From an uncultured Bacilli bacterium (lineage in GTDB: Bacteria > Bacillota_I > Bacilli_A > RF39 > UBA660), in the NCBI GenBank assembly GCA_910587745.1, contig CAJUNE010000034.1, positions 1-12,135 on the forward strand: 12,135 nt of DNA. The letters are read 5' to 3'. Made by a program: the position numbers and the translations under genes. A model generated the notes under the pieces. It was given only the letters and a program-made list of their open reading frames with translations. It did no database searches and had not been told where the DNA came from. Numbering within the stretch: the first letter of the stretch is position 1; every line of letters begins with the position of its first letter. Positions 1 through 6,114 of this stretch are shown here, in pieces.

Positions 1-90
1 TCTAAAGTTTTGCTAGTATTATACGTTATTATAAAATAATTAGCAAGTTTAGCCTTAGTATTTTGCTTCTAGTTTACACTTATTTTTTAA

Positions 91-120
91 TAAAAAACAT
101 TTAGTCTTTTAAACTAAATG
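91..120 (-). terminator. Rho-independent terminator after the 182-589 gene
   Basis: Read on the minus strand, an 8-bp perfect stem (CATTTAGT with ACTAAATG, forward 98-105 and 113-120) has a 7-nt loop and is followed directly by six T residues (forward A run 92-97). It lies about 60 nt beyond the stop of the minus-strand gene at 182, so it probably ends the two-gene unit 599-940/182-589. The stem is AT-rich and therefore weak, but its placement and T-run fit. The rest of 1-181 shows no coding sequence that I can support. Confidence 0.6.
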
Positions 121-181
121 CAATTAAACCGTTAGACATTTAAAATAGAATCTTTTTGTTTCGATAATTATACTTTTTATT

Positions 182-589
182 CTATTTTTCCTTATTAAAA
201 TTCTGTTTTATTAATTCTATCATACTCACTCTATCTAAAAGTGGTGGATATATATCAGCATATTCTCCTTTAAACGTAACTTTAACTTCATCACCTATTT
301 TTAAAATATTAAATTCTATTTTTTCATTATTATAAGAATAGATAACTTTATCATTTAATTTCAATTCATAAGTCTTTCTAAAATCTTTAGGATTATCATT
401 AGTTCCTTTAACATATAAAACATCATTATTATTAATATCAGTTATAACTCCTATAAAAGTAATATCTTTTTCAACATATTCTTTTTTAGGCATACCTTCT
501 ATTATATTACCAATAGTAAAACCTAAAACCATAATTAAAATAAAAGCTAGAACCCCAACAATTATTTTTAATATATTATTCTTATCCAT
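182..589 (-). CDS. Small membrane-anchored protein of unknown function, DUF3221/YobA-like
   Basis: This 135-residue protein has a short Lys-rich N-terminus, one hydrophobic segment at about residues 8-28, and a charged domain of about 100 residues that should lie outside the membrane. No lipobox Cys is seen, so it looks like a signal-anchor protein. The outer part alternates short beta-type segments (GVITDINNNDVLYV, then IEFNILKIGDEVKVTF, then ADIYPPLLDRVSMIEL). This resembles the small OB-like DUF3221/YobA proteins of Bacillota, by recollection only and with no catalytic motif seen. The ATG is preceded by AGGGGATAG, which starts at the stop codon of the upstream 599-940 gene. The two genes are 9 nt apart and are probably co-transcribed. 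Function unknown. Confidence 0.8.
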   Translation of the reverse strand: MDKNNILKIIVGVLAFILIMVLGFTIGNIIEGMPKKEYVEKDITFIGVITDINNNDVLYVKGTNDNPKDFRKTYELKLNDKVIYSYNNEKIEFNILKIGDEVKVTFKGEYADIYPPLLDRVSMIELIKQNFNKEK

Positions 590-598
590 AGCTATCCC

Positions 599-940
599 CT
601 ATTCAAAAAAACTTTCATCAATTAAAGGAATAATATCTATCGCTGGTTCTTCATAAGGATGGTTATTTCTAAGCGCTTTTAAAACATCTTTAACTTTACT
701 AATTTCACATATTACTTCTAATTTTTCTTCTTCTACAAATTCCAATTTTTCTTTTTCTCCAATATAAGGATTAGCTTTTCCATTAGGTTTAAAAGTTCCA
801 ATACATTTAGTAGACATTGAACAATTAGTATAATTCCCAATTATCCCAGCTCCCGCATCACAAACTGCACTTCTTACTTCATTAACATTAGATACAGGAA
901 TAGTAACAATTATTTTAACATTTTTAACATTTATATTCAT
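599..940 (-). CDS. Stand-alone PII-like domain protein of the NIF3/YqfO family
   Basis: This 113-residue protein matches the CutA/PII-like domain that is inserted in the middle of long NIF3/YqfO proteins and also occurs alone as a YqfO-type protein of about 105 residues. Visible family marks are the start strand KIIVTIPVSNVNEVRSAVCDAG (residues 8-29), the Gly-rich GAGIIGNY turn (31-38), a GTFKPN segment, and the C-terminal HPYEEPAIDIIPL (94-106). The metal-binding halves of NIF3 are absent, so this is probably a trimeric small-molecule or metal-sensing module rather than an enzyme. Its ATG has the ribosome site AGGAGA at good spacing. It sits first in a two-gene unit, behind a promoter and a terminated leader RNA at 981-1080. 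Confidence 0.85.
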   Translation of the reverse strand: MNINVKNVKIIVTIPVSNVNEVRSAVCDAGAGIIGNYTNCSMSTKCIGTFKPNGKANPYIGEKEKLEFVEEEKLEVICEISKVKDVLKALRNNHPYEEPAIDIIPLIDESFFE

Positions 941-980
941 AAAAATCTCCTATTAATAAACTAAGTATAACATATTTTTT

Positions 981-1015
981 TAAATAAAAATAGACCCTCC
1001 TTCGCAGTAGAGCCT
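981..1015 (-). terminator. Terminator/attenuator in the leader upstream of the YqfO-like gene
   Basis: On the minus strand, AGGCUCU (1015-1009) pairs with AGGGUCU (998-992). The stem has 7 pairs, two of them G-U, around the loop ACUGCGAAGG, and is followed by AUUUUUAUUU (991-982). This has the form of an intrinsic terminator placed between a strong promoter and the gene starting at 940. Transcripts would either stop here as a short RNA or read through into the operon. The stem and loop also carry GAAGGAGGG, a strong Shine-Dalgarno-like sequence with no usual start codon at a suitable distance. Confidence 0.55.
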
Positions 1016-1046
1016 TGCAAAAACAATTTAACGTTTTTTCCTCACA
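982..1046 (-). ncRNA. Predicted short leader RNA (small RNA or attenuated 5' leader)
   Basis: Starting about 6-7 nt after the -10 box at 1052-1057, the RNA would be about 65 nt long and end at the terminator at 992-1015. A first hairpin can form from AAAAAC and GUUUUU around GUUAAAUU (about 1038-1019), and the terminator stem is the second. I do not recognise it as a named riboswitch class. It has no sensible open reading frame. Whether it acts as a riboswitch, an attenuator or a separate small RNA is inference. Confidence 0.4.
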
Positions 1047-1051
1047 TCAAC

Positions 1052-1080
1052 AATATATCATTTATAATCGTTTATGTCAA
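1052..1080 (-). promoter_or_regulatory. Sigma-A-type promoter TTGACA-17-TATATT
   Basis: The reverse complement gives a perfect -35 TTGACA (1080-1075), a 17-bp spacer and -10 TATATT (1057-1052). It lies after the stop of the XRE gene at 1108 and drives transcription toward the leader RNA and the genes at 599-940 and 182-589. It is one of the best consensus matches in the window, so these genes probably have a promoter independent of the XRE gene. Confidence 0.7.
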
Positions 1081-1107
1081 ACATTAACTTAGCTATTTAT
1101 AAAATAT

Positions 1108-1332
1108 TTATTTTTCATACTCAATTATATCTTCTATTTTACAATTTAAGGCTTTACAAAAACGACAAATAATATCTAAATCAACTCGTTCAATATCTCC
1201 TTTAACATATTTTCCAATTGTATCAAACCTTACATTACTAATAACACTTAAATGATTTTTACTCATATTTTCTTTTTCTAAAATATCAGCTAATTTAAAT
1301 TTAATTTTCCCATAAATCTTACTATCGTACAT
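1108..1332 (-). CDS. Small XRE-family (Cro/C1-type) helix-turn-helix regulator
   Basis: From the ATG at 1332 the protein has 74 residues and is almost entirely one Cro/C1-type DNA-binding domain. It has the first helix FKLADILEKENMS (12-24), the helix-turn-helix KNHLSVISNVRFDTIGKYVKG (25-45), and the closing helix DLDIICRFCKALNCKIEDII (51-70). A GTG-independent upstream ATG at 1380 would add 16 residues, but the start at 1332 has GGGGAG at 9-nt spacing, and the 1380 ATG lies at the edge of the promoter palindrome. No sensor domain is present, so ligand control, if any, must come from a partner. It is divergent from the plus-strand operon starting at 1561 and is a plausible local repressor of itself and perhaps of that operon. 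This control is inference. Confidence 0.85.
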   Translation of the reverse strand: MYDSKIYGKIKFKLADILEKENMSKNHLSVISNVRFDTIGKYVKGDIERVDLDIICRFCKALNCKIEDIIEYEK

Positions 1333-1379
1333 CTTTATCAACTCCCCTTTAATTGTAACAACAAAGATACGTCTTGACA

Positions 1380-1399
1380 TTATACGTTTAAACGTATAA
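1380..1399. promoter_or_regulatory. 20-bp perfect palindrome, candidate operator of the XRE regulator
   Basis: TTATACGTTTAAACGTATAA reads the same on both strands. A -10-like TATAAT on the minus strand lies at 1406-1401, immediately upstream, so the XRE start point should fall inside the palindrome (about 1394). A dimeric repressor bound here would block its own transcription. A 9-base half-site, TTATACGTT, recurs at 19-27. Confidence 0.65.
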
Positions 1400-1400
1400 A

Positions 1401-1406
1401 ATTATA
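1401..1406 (-). promoter_or_regulatory. -10 box TATAAT of the XRE gene promoter
   Basis: The minus strand reads TATAAT here, directly against the 20-bp palindrome and about 70 bases upstream of the ATG at 1332. No good -35 is seen at 16-18 bp, so the promoter is probably weak or depends on the context of the -10. Confidence 0.4.
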
Positions 1407-1421
1407 GTAATAAGTAGTATT

Positions 1422-1467
1422 CCTATTTTTTTAAGAAAGATACGAAATAGTTAAAAATAGGTCTTAA
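1422..1467. repeat. Two interleaved inverted repeats in the divergent intergenic region
   Basis: CCTATTTTT (1422-1430) is repeated inverted as AAAAATAGG (1453-1461). TTAAGA (1431-1436) is repeated inverted as TCTTAA (1462-1467). The arms alternate in the order of an H-type pseudoknot. The region is AT-rich, so chance is possible. They lie between the XRE promoter and the operon promoter. Confidence 0.35.
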
Positions 1468-1492
1468 ATTTAAAAATAACAAAGATTTTTTT

Positions 1493-1508
1493 ATTACAAA
1501 TTTGTAAT
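1493..1508. promoter_or_regulatory. 16-bp perfect palindrome just upstream of the operon promoter
   Basis: ATTACAAATTTGTAAT is a perfect palindrome ending 5 bp before the -35 box at 1514. The position suits a dimeric transcription factor acting as activator or blocking polymerase from the upstream edge. Its sequence differs from the 20-bp palindrome at 1380, so a second regulator is implied. The TACA/TGTA arms recall BlaI/CopY-type operators, but the centre is 4 bp rather than 2 bp. Confidence 0.5.
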
Positions 1509-1513
1509 TAAGC

Positions 1514-1542
1514 TTGATATGAAAATAATATGGAAGTATACT
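1514..1542 (+). promoter_or_regulatory. Promoter of the aminoacylation operon, TTGATA-17-TATACT
   Basis: The -35 is TTGATA (1514-1519) and the -10 is TATACT (1537-1542), with 17 bp between. The start point would be near 1549, right at the GAGGAG ribosome site (1549-1554), leaving a very short 5' leader before the ATG at 1561. This also argues against the ATG at 1519, which lies inside the promoter. Confidence 0.6.
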
Positions 1543-1560
1543 TATTTTGAGGAGTTTTTT

Positions 1561-3105
1561 ATGAAGTATAATGTATTAAAATATTTAGAAGAAAGTGTAA
1601 GTAAATTTCCTAATAAAATAGCAGTTATTGATAAAAATAGTAAAATAACATATAAAGAGTTATATGAGAGAAGTAAAAGTATAGCTTGTAAAATTATAAA
1701 AGATAATTTTTTTCATGTTCCCATAATAGTTTTTATGGATAAAGGAATTGAGGCTTTAACAACCTTTTTAGGTATCGCTTATAGTGGAAATACCTATTCT
1801 CTTTTACATCCTGAGTTTCCAAAATCAAGATTAGAAGATATAGCAAGTGTTTTAGATTCTCCTTTAGTTATAACAAATAACGAATATTATAAAGAAGCCT
1901 TAGAAACTTTTAAAAATAGTAAAGTAATAAAATATGAAGATATAAAGGAAGAAATAGATGAAGAATTAATAAATAAAACCAATACTAAAATTTTAGATAT
2001 TGACCCCTTATATATTAATTTCACCTCGGGTTCTACTGGTACTCCCAAAGGTGTAACTATATGTCATAGGTCAGTTATTGATTTTATAGATATATTTACT
2101 GATACTTTTAATATAAAAGAAAATGATATCATTGGTAATCAAGCCCCTTTTGATTTTGATGTTTCTGTAAAAGATATATATAGCACTCTTTGTGTTGGAG
2201 CTACTTTAGTAATAATCCCCAAAGAATTATTTTCTAAGCCTACCGAACTATTAGATTTTATATGTGATAACAAAGTAACTACTCTTATTTGGGCTGTATC
2301 AGCATTATGTTTAGTAAGTACTTTTCACGCTCTTGATTATCGTTGTCCAAGTAATATAAAAAAAGTTATGTTTAGTGGTGAAGTTATGCCTATTAAACAT
2401 TTAAATATATGGATGTCCCATCTTCCAAATGCTACTTTTATAAATCTATATGGTCCTACAGAAATAACTTGCAATTGTACTTATCATATTATTGATAAAA
2501 CCCGCGAATATGAAAGTGGCATACCAATTGGTAAATCATTCTTAAATGAAGAAACATTTCTATTAGATGAAAATAATGAATTAATTACTAAAGAAAATAC
2601 TATTGGCGAGATATGCATTCGAGGTACTGCAGTAGGTTTAGGTTATTACAATAATAATGAAGAAACATCTAAAAGATTTGTTATTAATCCTTTAGAAAAA
2701 AGATATCCTGAAATAATTTATCGTACTGGTGATTTAGGAAAATATAATAATAATGATTTATATTTTACAGGTCGTAAAGATTTCCAAATCAAATATATGG
2801 GACATAGAATTGAACTTGAAGAAATAGAACGCGCGATAAATAAACTTGAATGTATTGAAAGAAGTTGTTGTGTATTTGATGAAGAAAAGCAAAAATTATA
2901 TTGTTTCTACATAGGAGATGTTGACAAAAAAACAATATATGAGGAATTAAAAAGTACTCTACCTATATATATGATTCCAAGTATATTTAGAAGTATATTA
3001 AAATTCCCTTTAAATAAAAATGGTAAAATTGACCGCAAACAATTATTACAAGAAGAATTAGAAAAGAAATTAGGAAGTGATACTCATGATAGAAAAAGAG
3101 TTTAA
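1561..3105 (+). CDS. DltA-like amino acid adenylation enzyme (amino acid--carrier protein ligase)
   Basis: This stand-alone adenylation enzyme of 514 residues, the usual DltA length, should use ATP to make an aminoacyl-AMP and load it on the phosphopantetheine arm of the carrier encoded at 4280. Visible motifs are the P-loop TSGSTGTPKG (155-164), FDFDVSVKDIY (197-207), FSGEVMP (271-277), YGPTE (297-301), YRTGDLG (387-393, Asp391 for ribose), and NGKIDRK with the invariant Lys489. The pocket differs from DltA. Ser272 replaces the Cys that sets D-Ala choice in Bacillus cereus DltA (Cys269), Lys204 stands at the PheA Trp239 position, and Ala245, Leu296, Cys304 and Asn305 also differ. The substrate may therefore not be D-Ala. 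The start at 1561 is chosen because GAGGAG lies 6 nt upstream; an in-frame ATG at 1519 would lie in the promoter. The 3' end overlaps the next gene by 20 bases. Confidence 0.88.
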   Translation: MKYNVLKYLEESVSKFPNKIAVIDKNSKITYKELYERSKSIACKIIKDNFFHVPIIVFMDKGIEALTTFLGIAYSGNTYSLLHPEFPKSRLEDIASVLDSPLVITNNEYYKEALETFKNSKVIKYEDIKEEIDEELINKTNTKILDIDPLYINFTSGSTGTPKGVTICHRSVIDFIDIFTDTFNIKENDIIGNQAPFDFDVSVKDIYSTLCVGATLVIIPKELFSKPTELLDFICDNKVTTLIWAVSALCLVSTFHALDYRCPSNIKKVMFSGEVMPIKHLNIWMSHLPNATFINLYGPTEITCNCTYHIIDKTREYESGIPIGKSFLNEETFLLDENNELITKENTIGEICIRGTAVGLGYYNNNEETSKRFVINPLEKRYPEIIYRTGDLGKYNNNDLYFTGRKDFQIKYMGHRIELEEIERAINKLECIERSCCVFDEEKQKLYCFYIGDVDKKTIYEELKSTLPIYMIPSIFRSILKFPLNKNGKIDRKQLLQEELEKKLGSDTHDRKRV

Positions 3106-4264
3106 TTATTTAGTAACAAATTACCAAACCCCATTTTATTTTTTTGATATGGTTTCTTTAAAAGACAGAATAGAATATTTAAAAGCTAAACTCCCAAATA
3201 AAGTAAAATTATGTTATGCTATTAAAGCTAATTCCTTTATTTTAAAAGATATCGAAAATTTAATAGACCGCTATGAAGTATGTTCTTTTGGTGAATACCA
3301 TATATGTGACTCTTCAAAAATTAATAAAGAAAAAATAGTTTTATCAGGAGTTTATAAAGAAGAAAAAGATCTTAGATATTTATTCCAAAATAATGTATCA
3401 ATTGGTATATATACTATTGAATCATGGGAACAATACAATTTATTAAAAAATCTAACTAATGAATTTAAAAAGAACATTAAAGTATTATTACGTCTTACAA
3501 GTGGCAACCAATTTGGGATGGATAAAAGTATTATTCATAACATATTTAAAGATTTAAAAAATAGTCCTTATATAAAAATAATAGGTTTACAATTTTTTTC
3601 TACTACCCAAAAGCGTTCTATCAAAAGACTAAATAAAGAATTAGACGAAGTATTAAGTTTCTTTAATGAACTTAATGAAGAATACAATGCTAATTTAGAG
3701 GAAATAGAATTTGGTCCTGGTTTATCTGCTACATATTTTATAGATGAAGAATATAATGAAGAAGAATATTTACAAGAATTCTCCAAACTTTTAGAAAGTA
3801 TTCCCTCTTCTATTAATATTACTTTAGAACTTGGAAGAAGTATCGCTTATACTTGTGGTTCTTACATTACCAAAGTAGTAGATACTAAAACTAATAAAAA
3901 AGAAAACTATGCGATAGTTGATGGAGGTATTCATCACTTAGTATATTATGGTAGTTCTCTCGCAATGAGAATTCCTGAAATAATTTTATTTCAAAATAAA
4001 AAAGAATCTAATAATATCGAAAATTGGAATATATGTGGTTCTTTATGTACCATAAATGATATTTTAGTAAAACAGTTACCTCTTAATGATTTAAAAATTA
4101 ATGATTATTTAATATTTAAAAGAGTTGGCGCTTATTCTGTAACTGAAGGTATTTCTCTATTTCTAAGTCATGATTTACCTGGTATAATAAAAAAGGATTT
4201 AAATGGAAATTACCTTTTAATACGTAATAATGAAGCTACTTATCCATTTAATACTCCAAACTAG
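3086..4264 (+). CDS. Fold-type III PLP-dependent amino acid decarboxylase/racemase-like enzyme
   Basis: This 392-residue protein has the Orn/Lys/diaminopimelate decarboxylase layout: an alanine-racemase-type barrel followed by a beta domain. Lys47 in YAIKAN should bind PLP. GPG (210-212) replaces the usual GGG phosphate loop, ELGR (248-251) gives the Glu that contacts the pyridine nitrogen, CGSLCTINDIL holds the Cys321-x3-Asp325 pair typical of decarboxylases, and GAY (348-350) gives the PLP-contacting Tyr. In the usual GxHxHxGSQ segment it reads GLQFFSTTQ (167-175), so the ring-stacking His appears to be Phe171. The C-x3-D motif favours a decarboxylase ancestor over a true alanine racemase; the substrate is unknown. 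ATG 3086 follows AGGAAGTG at good spacing, and a GTG at 3077 would use up that site. Its place inside the operon suggests it makes or modifies the amino acid being transferred. Confidence 0.85.
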   Translation: MIEKEFNYLVTNYQTPFYFFDMVSLKDRIEYLKAKLPNKVKLCYAIKANSFILKDIENLIDRYEVCSFGEYHICDSSKINKEKIVLSGVYKEEKDLRYLFQNNVSIGIYTIESWEQYNLLKNLTNEFKKNIKVLLRLTSGNQFGMDKSIIHNIFKDLKNSPYIKIIGLQFFSTTQKRSIKRLNKELDEVLSFFNELNEEYNANLEEIEFGPGLSATYFIDEEYNEEEYLQEFSKLLESIPSSINITLELGRSIAYTCGSYITKVVDTKTNKKENYAIVDGGIHHLVYYGSSLAMRIPEIILFQNKKESNNIENWNICGSLCTINDILVKQLPLNDLKINDYLIFKRVGAYSVTEGISLFLSHDLPGIIKKDLNGNYLLIRNNEATYPFNTPN

Positions 4265-4279
4265 AAAGGAAGTGATATT

Positions 4280-4510
4280 ATGGAACGTTTAATAGAGATT
4301 TTAAGTGATTTAAATCCTGATGTAGATTATAAAACATGTACTGATTTAATAGATGGACATTATTTAGATTCATTATCTATTCTATCATTAATCGCTGAAT
4401 TAGAGGATGAGTTTGATGTAGTAATACCAACTGTTGAAATTATCCCTAATAATTTTAATTCTGCTGCGGCTATGTGGAAAATGATTAATCGTTTACAAGA
4501 GGAGGAATAA
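4280..4510 (+). CDS. DltC-like acyl/aminoacyl carrier protein
   Basis: This 76-residue acidic carrier protein of the ACP/PCP fold has the attachment site HYLDSL, with Ser31 as the phosphopantetheine serine after Asp30. It is rich in Asp and Glu, and the later part (ELEDEFDVVIPTVEI, NNFNSAAAMWKMI) follows the pattern of DltC and ACP helices 2-4. It should accept the amino acid from the adenylation enzyme, present it to the PLP enzyme if that acts on bound substrate, and hand it to the MBOAT protein. AAGGAAGTGA precedes the ATG, 15 nt after the PLP gene stop. The AcpS at the end of the operon probably activates it. Confidence 0.9.
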   Translation: MERLIEILSDLNPDVDYKTCTDLIDGHYLDSLSILSLIAELEDEFDVVIPTVEIIPNNFNSAAAMWKMINRLQEEE

Positions 4511-4511
4511 T

Positions 4512-6104
4512 ATGAAATCATATTATTCTCTCACCTACTTTTTAGCATTTATTCCTTTATTAATGATTATTTATAGTATAACACCTAAGAAAAAAAGATG
4601 GTTTATCTTACTAACTGCAAGTTTAATATTTTCCTATTCTTTAAGTGGCAAACTAATAGTTTATCTCATAAGCTCAATAATAGTAGTTTATTTAAGTGGC
4701 TTATGGTTAAAAAAAATCAATGACAAATGTGATAAAGCTACTGAAAATATAGATAAAGAAGAAAAGAAAATAATTAAAGCCAAATATAATGCGAAAAAGA
4801 AGATAATATTAATAGGAAGTATTTTAATTCATGTAGGAATATTAATATTTTTAAAGTATTCAGGATTTTTTGCTACTAACATAAATACTTTATTTGAAGT
4901 ATTAAATATAAATATCAACTTACCTATTCCGAAGTTTTTATTACCAATTGGAATATCTTTTTATACTCTGCAAGCTATATCATATAGTATTGATGTATAT
5001 CGTGGACTTATACCTCCTGAAAAACATTTAGGAAAAGTAGCATTATATATGTCGTTTTTCCCACAAATAATGGAAGGACCAATATGTAGATATAACGAAA
5101 CTGCTGATAGTTTATATGAAGGGAAATCTATAACCTATCATAATTTTACTTTTGGTATCCAAAGAATAATGTATGGTATTTTAAAAAAATGTGTTATCGC
5201 TGATAGATTAAATCCTTTAATAACAAATATTTTTACTAATTATAATGAGTTTAATGGTGGCATAATTGCTTTAGGAGCCATCGCCTACACTATTCAATTA
5301 TATATGGAATTTTCAGGAACAATGGATATAGTTATTGGAACATCTGAAATCTTTGGTATTAAATTAACCGAAAACTTTCAAAGACCTTTTGCATCCCCTA
5401 CTATTTCGGAATTCTGGAAAAGATGGCATATAACATTAGGTTCATGGTTTAAAGATTATATCTTCTATCCTATATCTACATCAAAACCATTTCGAAAATT
5501 AACATTAATATTACGTAAAAAACTAGGAAATTATTATGGCCCAGTTTTAGCAGGGGTCGCTGCTCTTTTTACAGTTTGGTTATTAAATGGATTCTGGCAT
5601 GGTGTTGGTTGGCAATATATTTTATTTGGCTTATATCATTTTTGTTTAATACTAATAGGAAGTTTAATATCACCTTTTATTAAGAAAATAACTGATAAAC
5701 TCCATATCAATCGTAATTCTAAAGGATATCATATTATTCAAATTATTAAAGTATGTATTTTAGTATTTATTGGTGAACTTATTTTCCGTGCTGAAGGATT
5801 ACAAGCATGTCTTAATATGTTACAAAGTTTATTTACTAACTTTTCTTTAAGTTCTTTTAAAGATTTAAGTTTCTTAAAATTAGGTATAGATTGCGCTGAT
5901 TATATTATAGTTGGAGTAACTTTAATAATAATCTTTATCATAAGTCATTTAGAAGAAAAAAATATAAATGTTAGAGAATTAATTGCTAAACAAAACATTA
6001 TTTTAAGATGGGCTATATATTATGCATTTATTTTATTTATTATTATTTTTGGAGCATACGGTCATGGATATGTGCCAGTAGACCCTATATATGCCCAGTT
6101 TTAG
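4512..6104 (+). CDS. MBOAT O-acyltransferase, AlgI-type, DltB role
   Basis: This 530-residue integral membrane protein has about ten hydrophobic segments and the MBOAT signature. It carries FFPQIMEGPICR, the long FSGTMDIVIGTSEIFGIKL segment, FWKRWHITLGSWFKDY with His306, and LLNGFWHGVGW with the probable catalytic His363. It should take the acyl group from the carrier at the inner face and pass it across the membrane. Length and motif wording are nearer to AlgI/PatA-type proteins (about 500 residues) than to classical DltB (about 400). A Lys/Glu-rich cytoplasmic loop lies at about residues 68-97. AGGAGG inside the end of the carrier gene serves as its ribosome site, and the two genes are 1 nt apart, so translation is probably coupled. 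Confidence 0.9.
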   Translation: MKSYYSLTYFLAFIPLLMIIYSITPKKKRWFILLTASLIFSYSLSGKLIVYLISSIIVVYLSGLWLKKINDKCDKATENIDKEEKKIIKAKYNAKKKIILIGSILIHVGILIFLKYSGFFATNINTLFEVLNININLPIPKFLLPIGISFYTLQAISYSIDVYRGLIPPEKHLGKVALYMSFFPQIMEGPICRYNETADSLYEGKSITYHNFTFGIQRIMYGILKKCVIADRLNPLITNIFTNYNEFNGGIIALGAIAYTIQLYMEFSGTMDIVIGTSEIFGIKLTENFQRPFASPTISEFWKRWHITLGSWFKDYIFYPISTSKPFRKLTLILRKKLGNYYGPVLAGVAALFTVWLLNGFWHGVGWQYILFGLYHFCLILIGSLISPFIKKITDKLHINRNSKGYHIIQIIKVCILVFIGELIFRAEGLQACLNMLQSLFTNFSLSSFKDLSFLKLGIDCADYIIVGVTLIIIFIISHLEEKNINVRELIAKQNIILRWAIYYAFILFIIIFGAYGHGYVPVDPIYAQF

Positions 6105-6114
6105 GAGGTAGAAA

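Noticed and set aside
10..46. TTGCTA/TAGCAA inverted repeat near the left edge
   Set aside because: The stem is only 6 bp with a long loop and no T-run, as expected by chance in DNA of this composition.
992..1015. AGACCCTCC/GGAGGGTCT region as an anti-Shine-Dalgarno or rRNA fragment
   Set aside because: It does not match the 16S 3' end beyond the CCTCC core and is better explained as the terminator stem of the minus-strand leader.
1519..1560. Longer start for the adenylation enzyme at ATG 1519
   Set aside because: The ATG overlaps the -35 box of a good promoter and has no ribosome site. The ATG at 1561 has GAGGAG and gives the normal DltA N-terminus.
3568..3786. 72-codon open frame on the minus strand
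   Set aside because: It lies wholly inside the PLP enzyme gene, its product is Ser/Lys-rich with no domain, and no ribosome site was seen. It is an antisense shadow.
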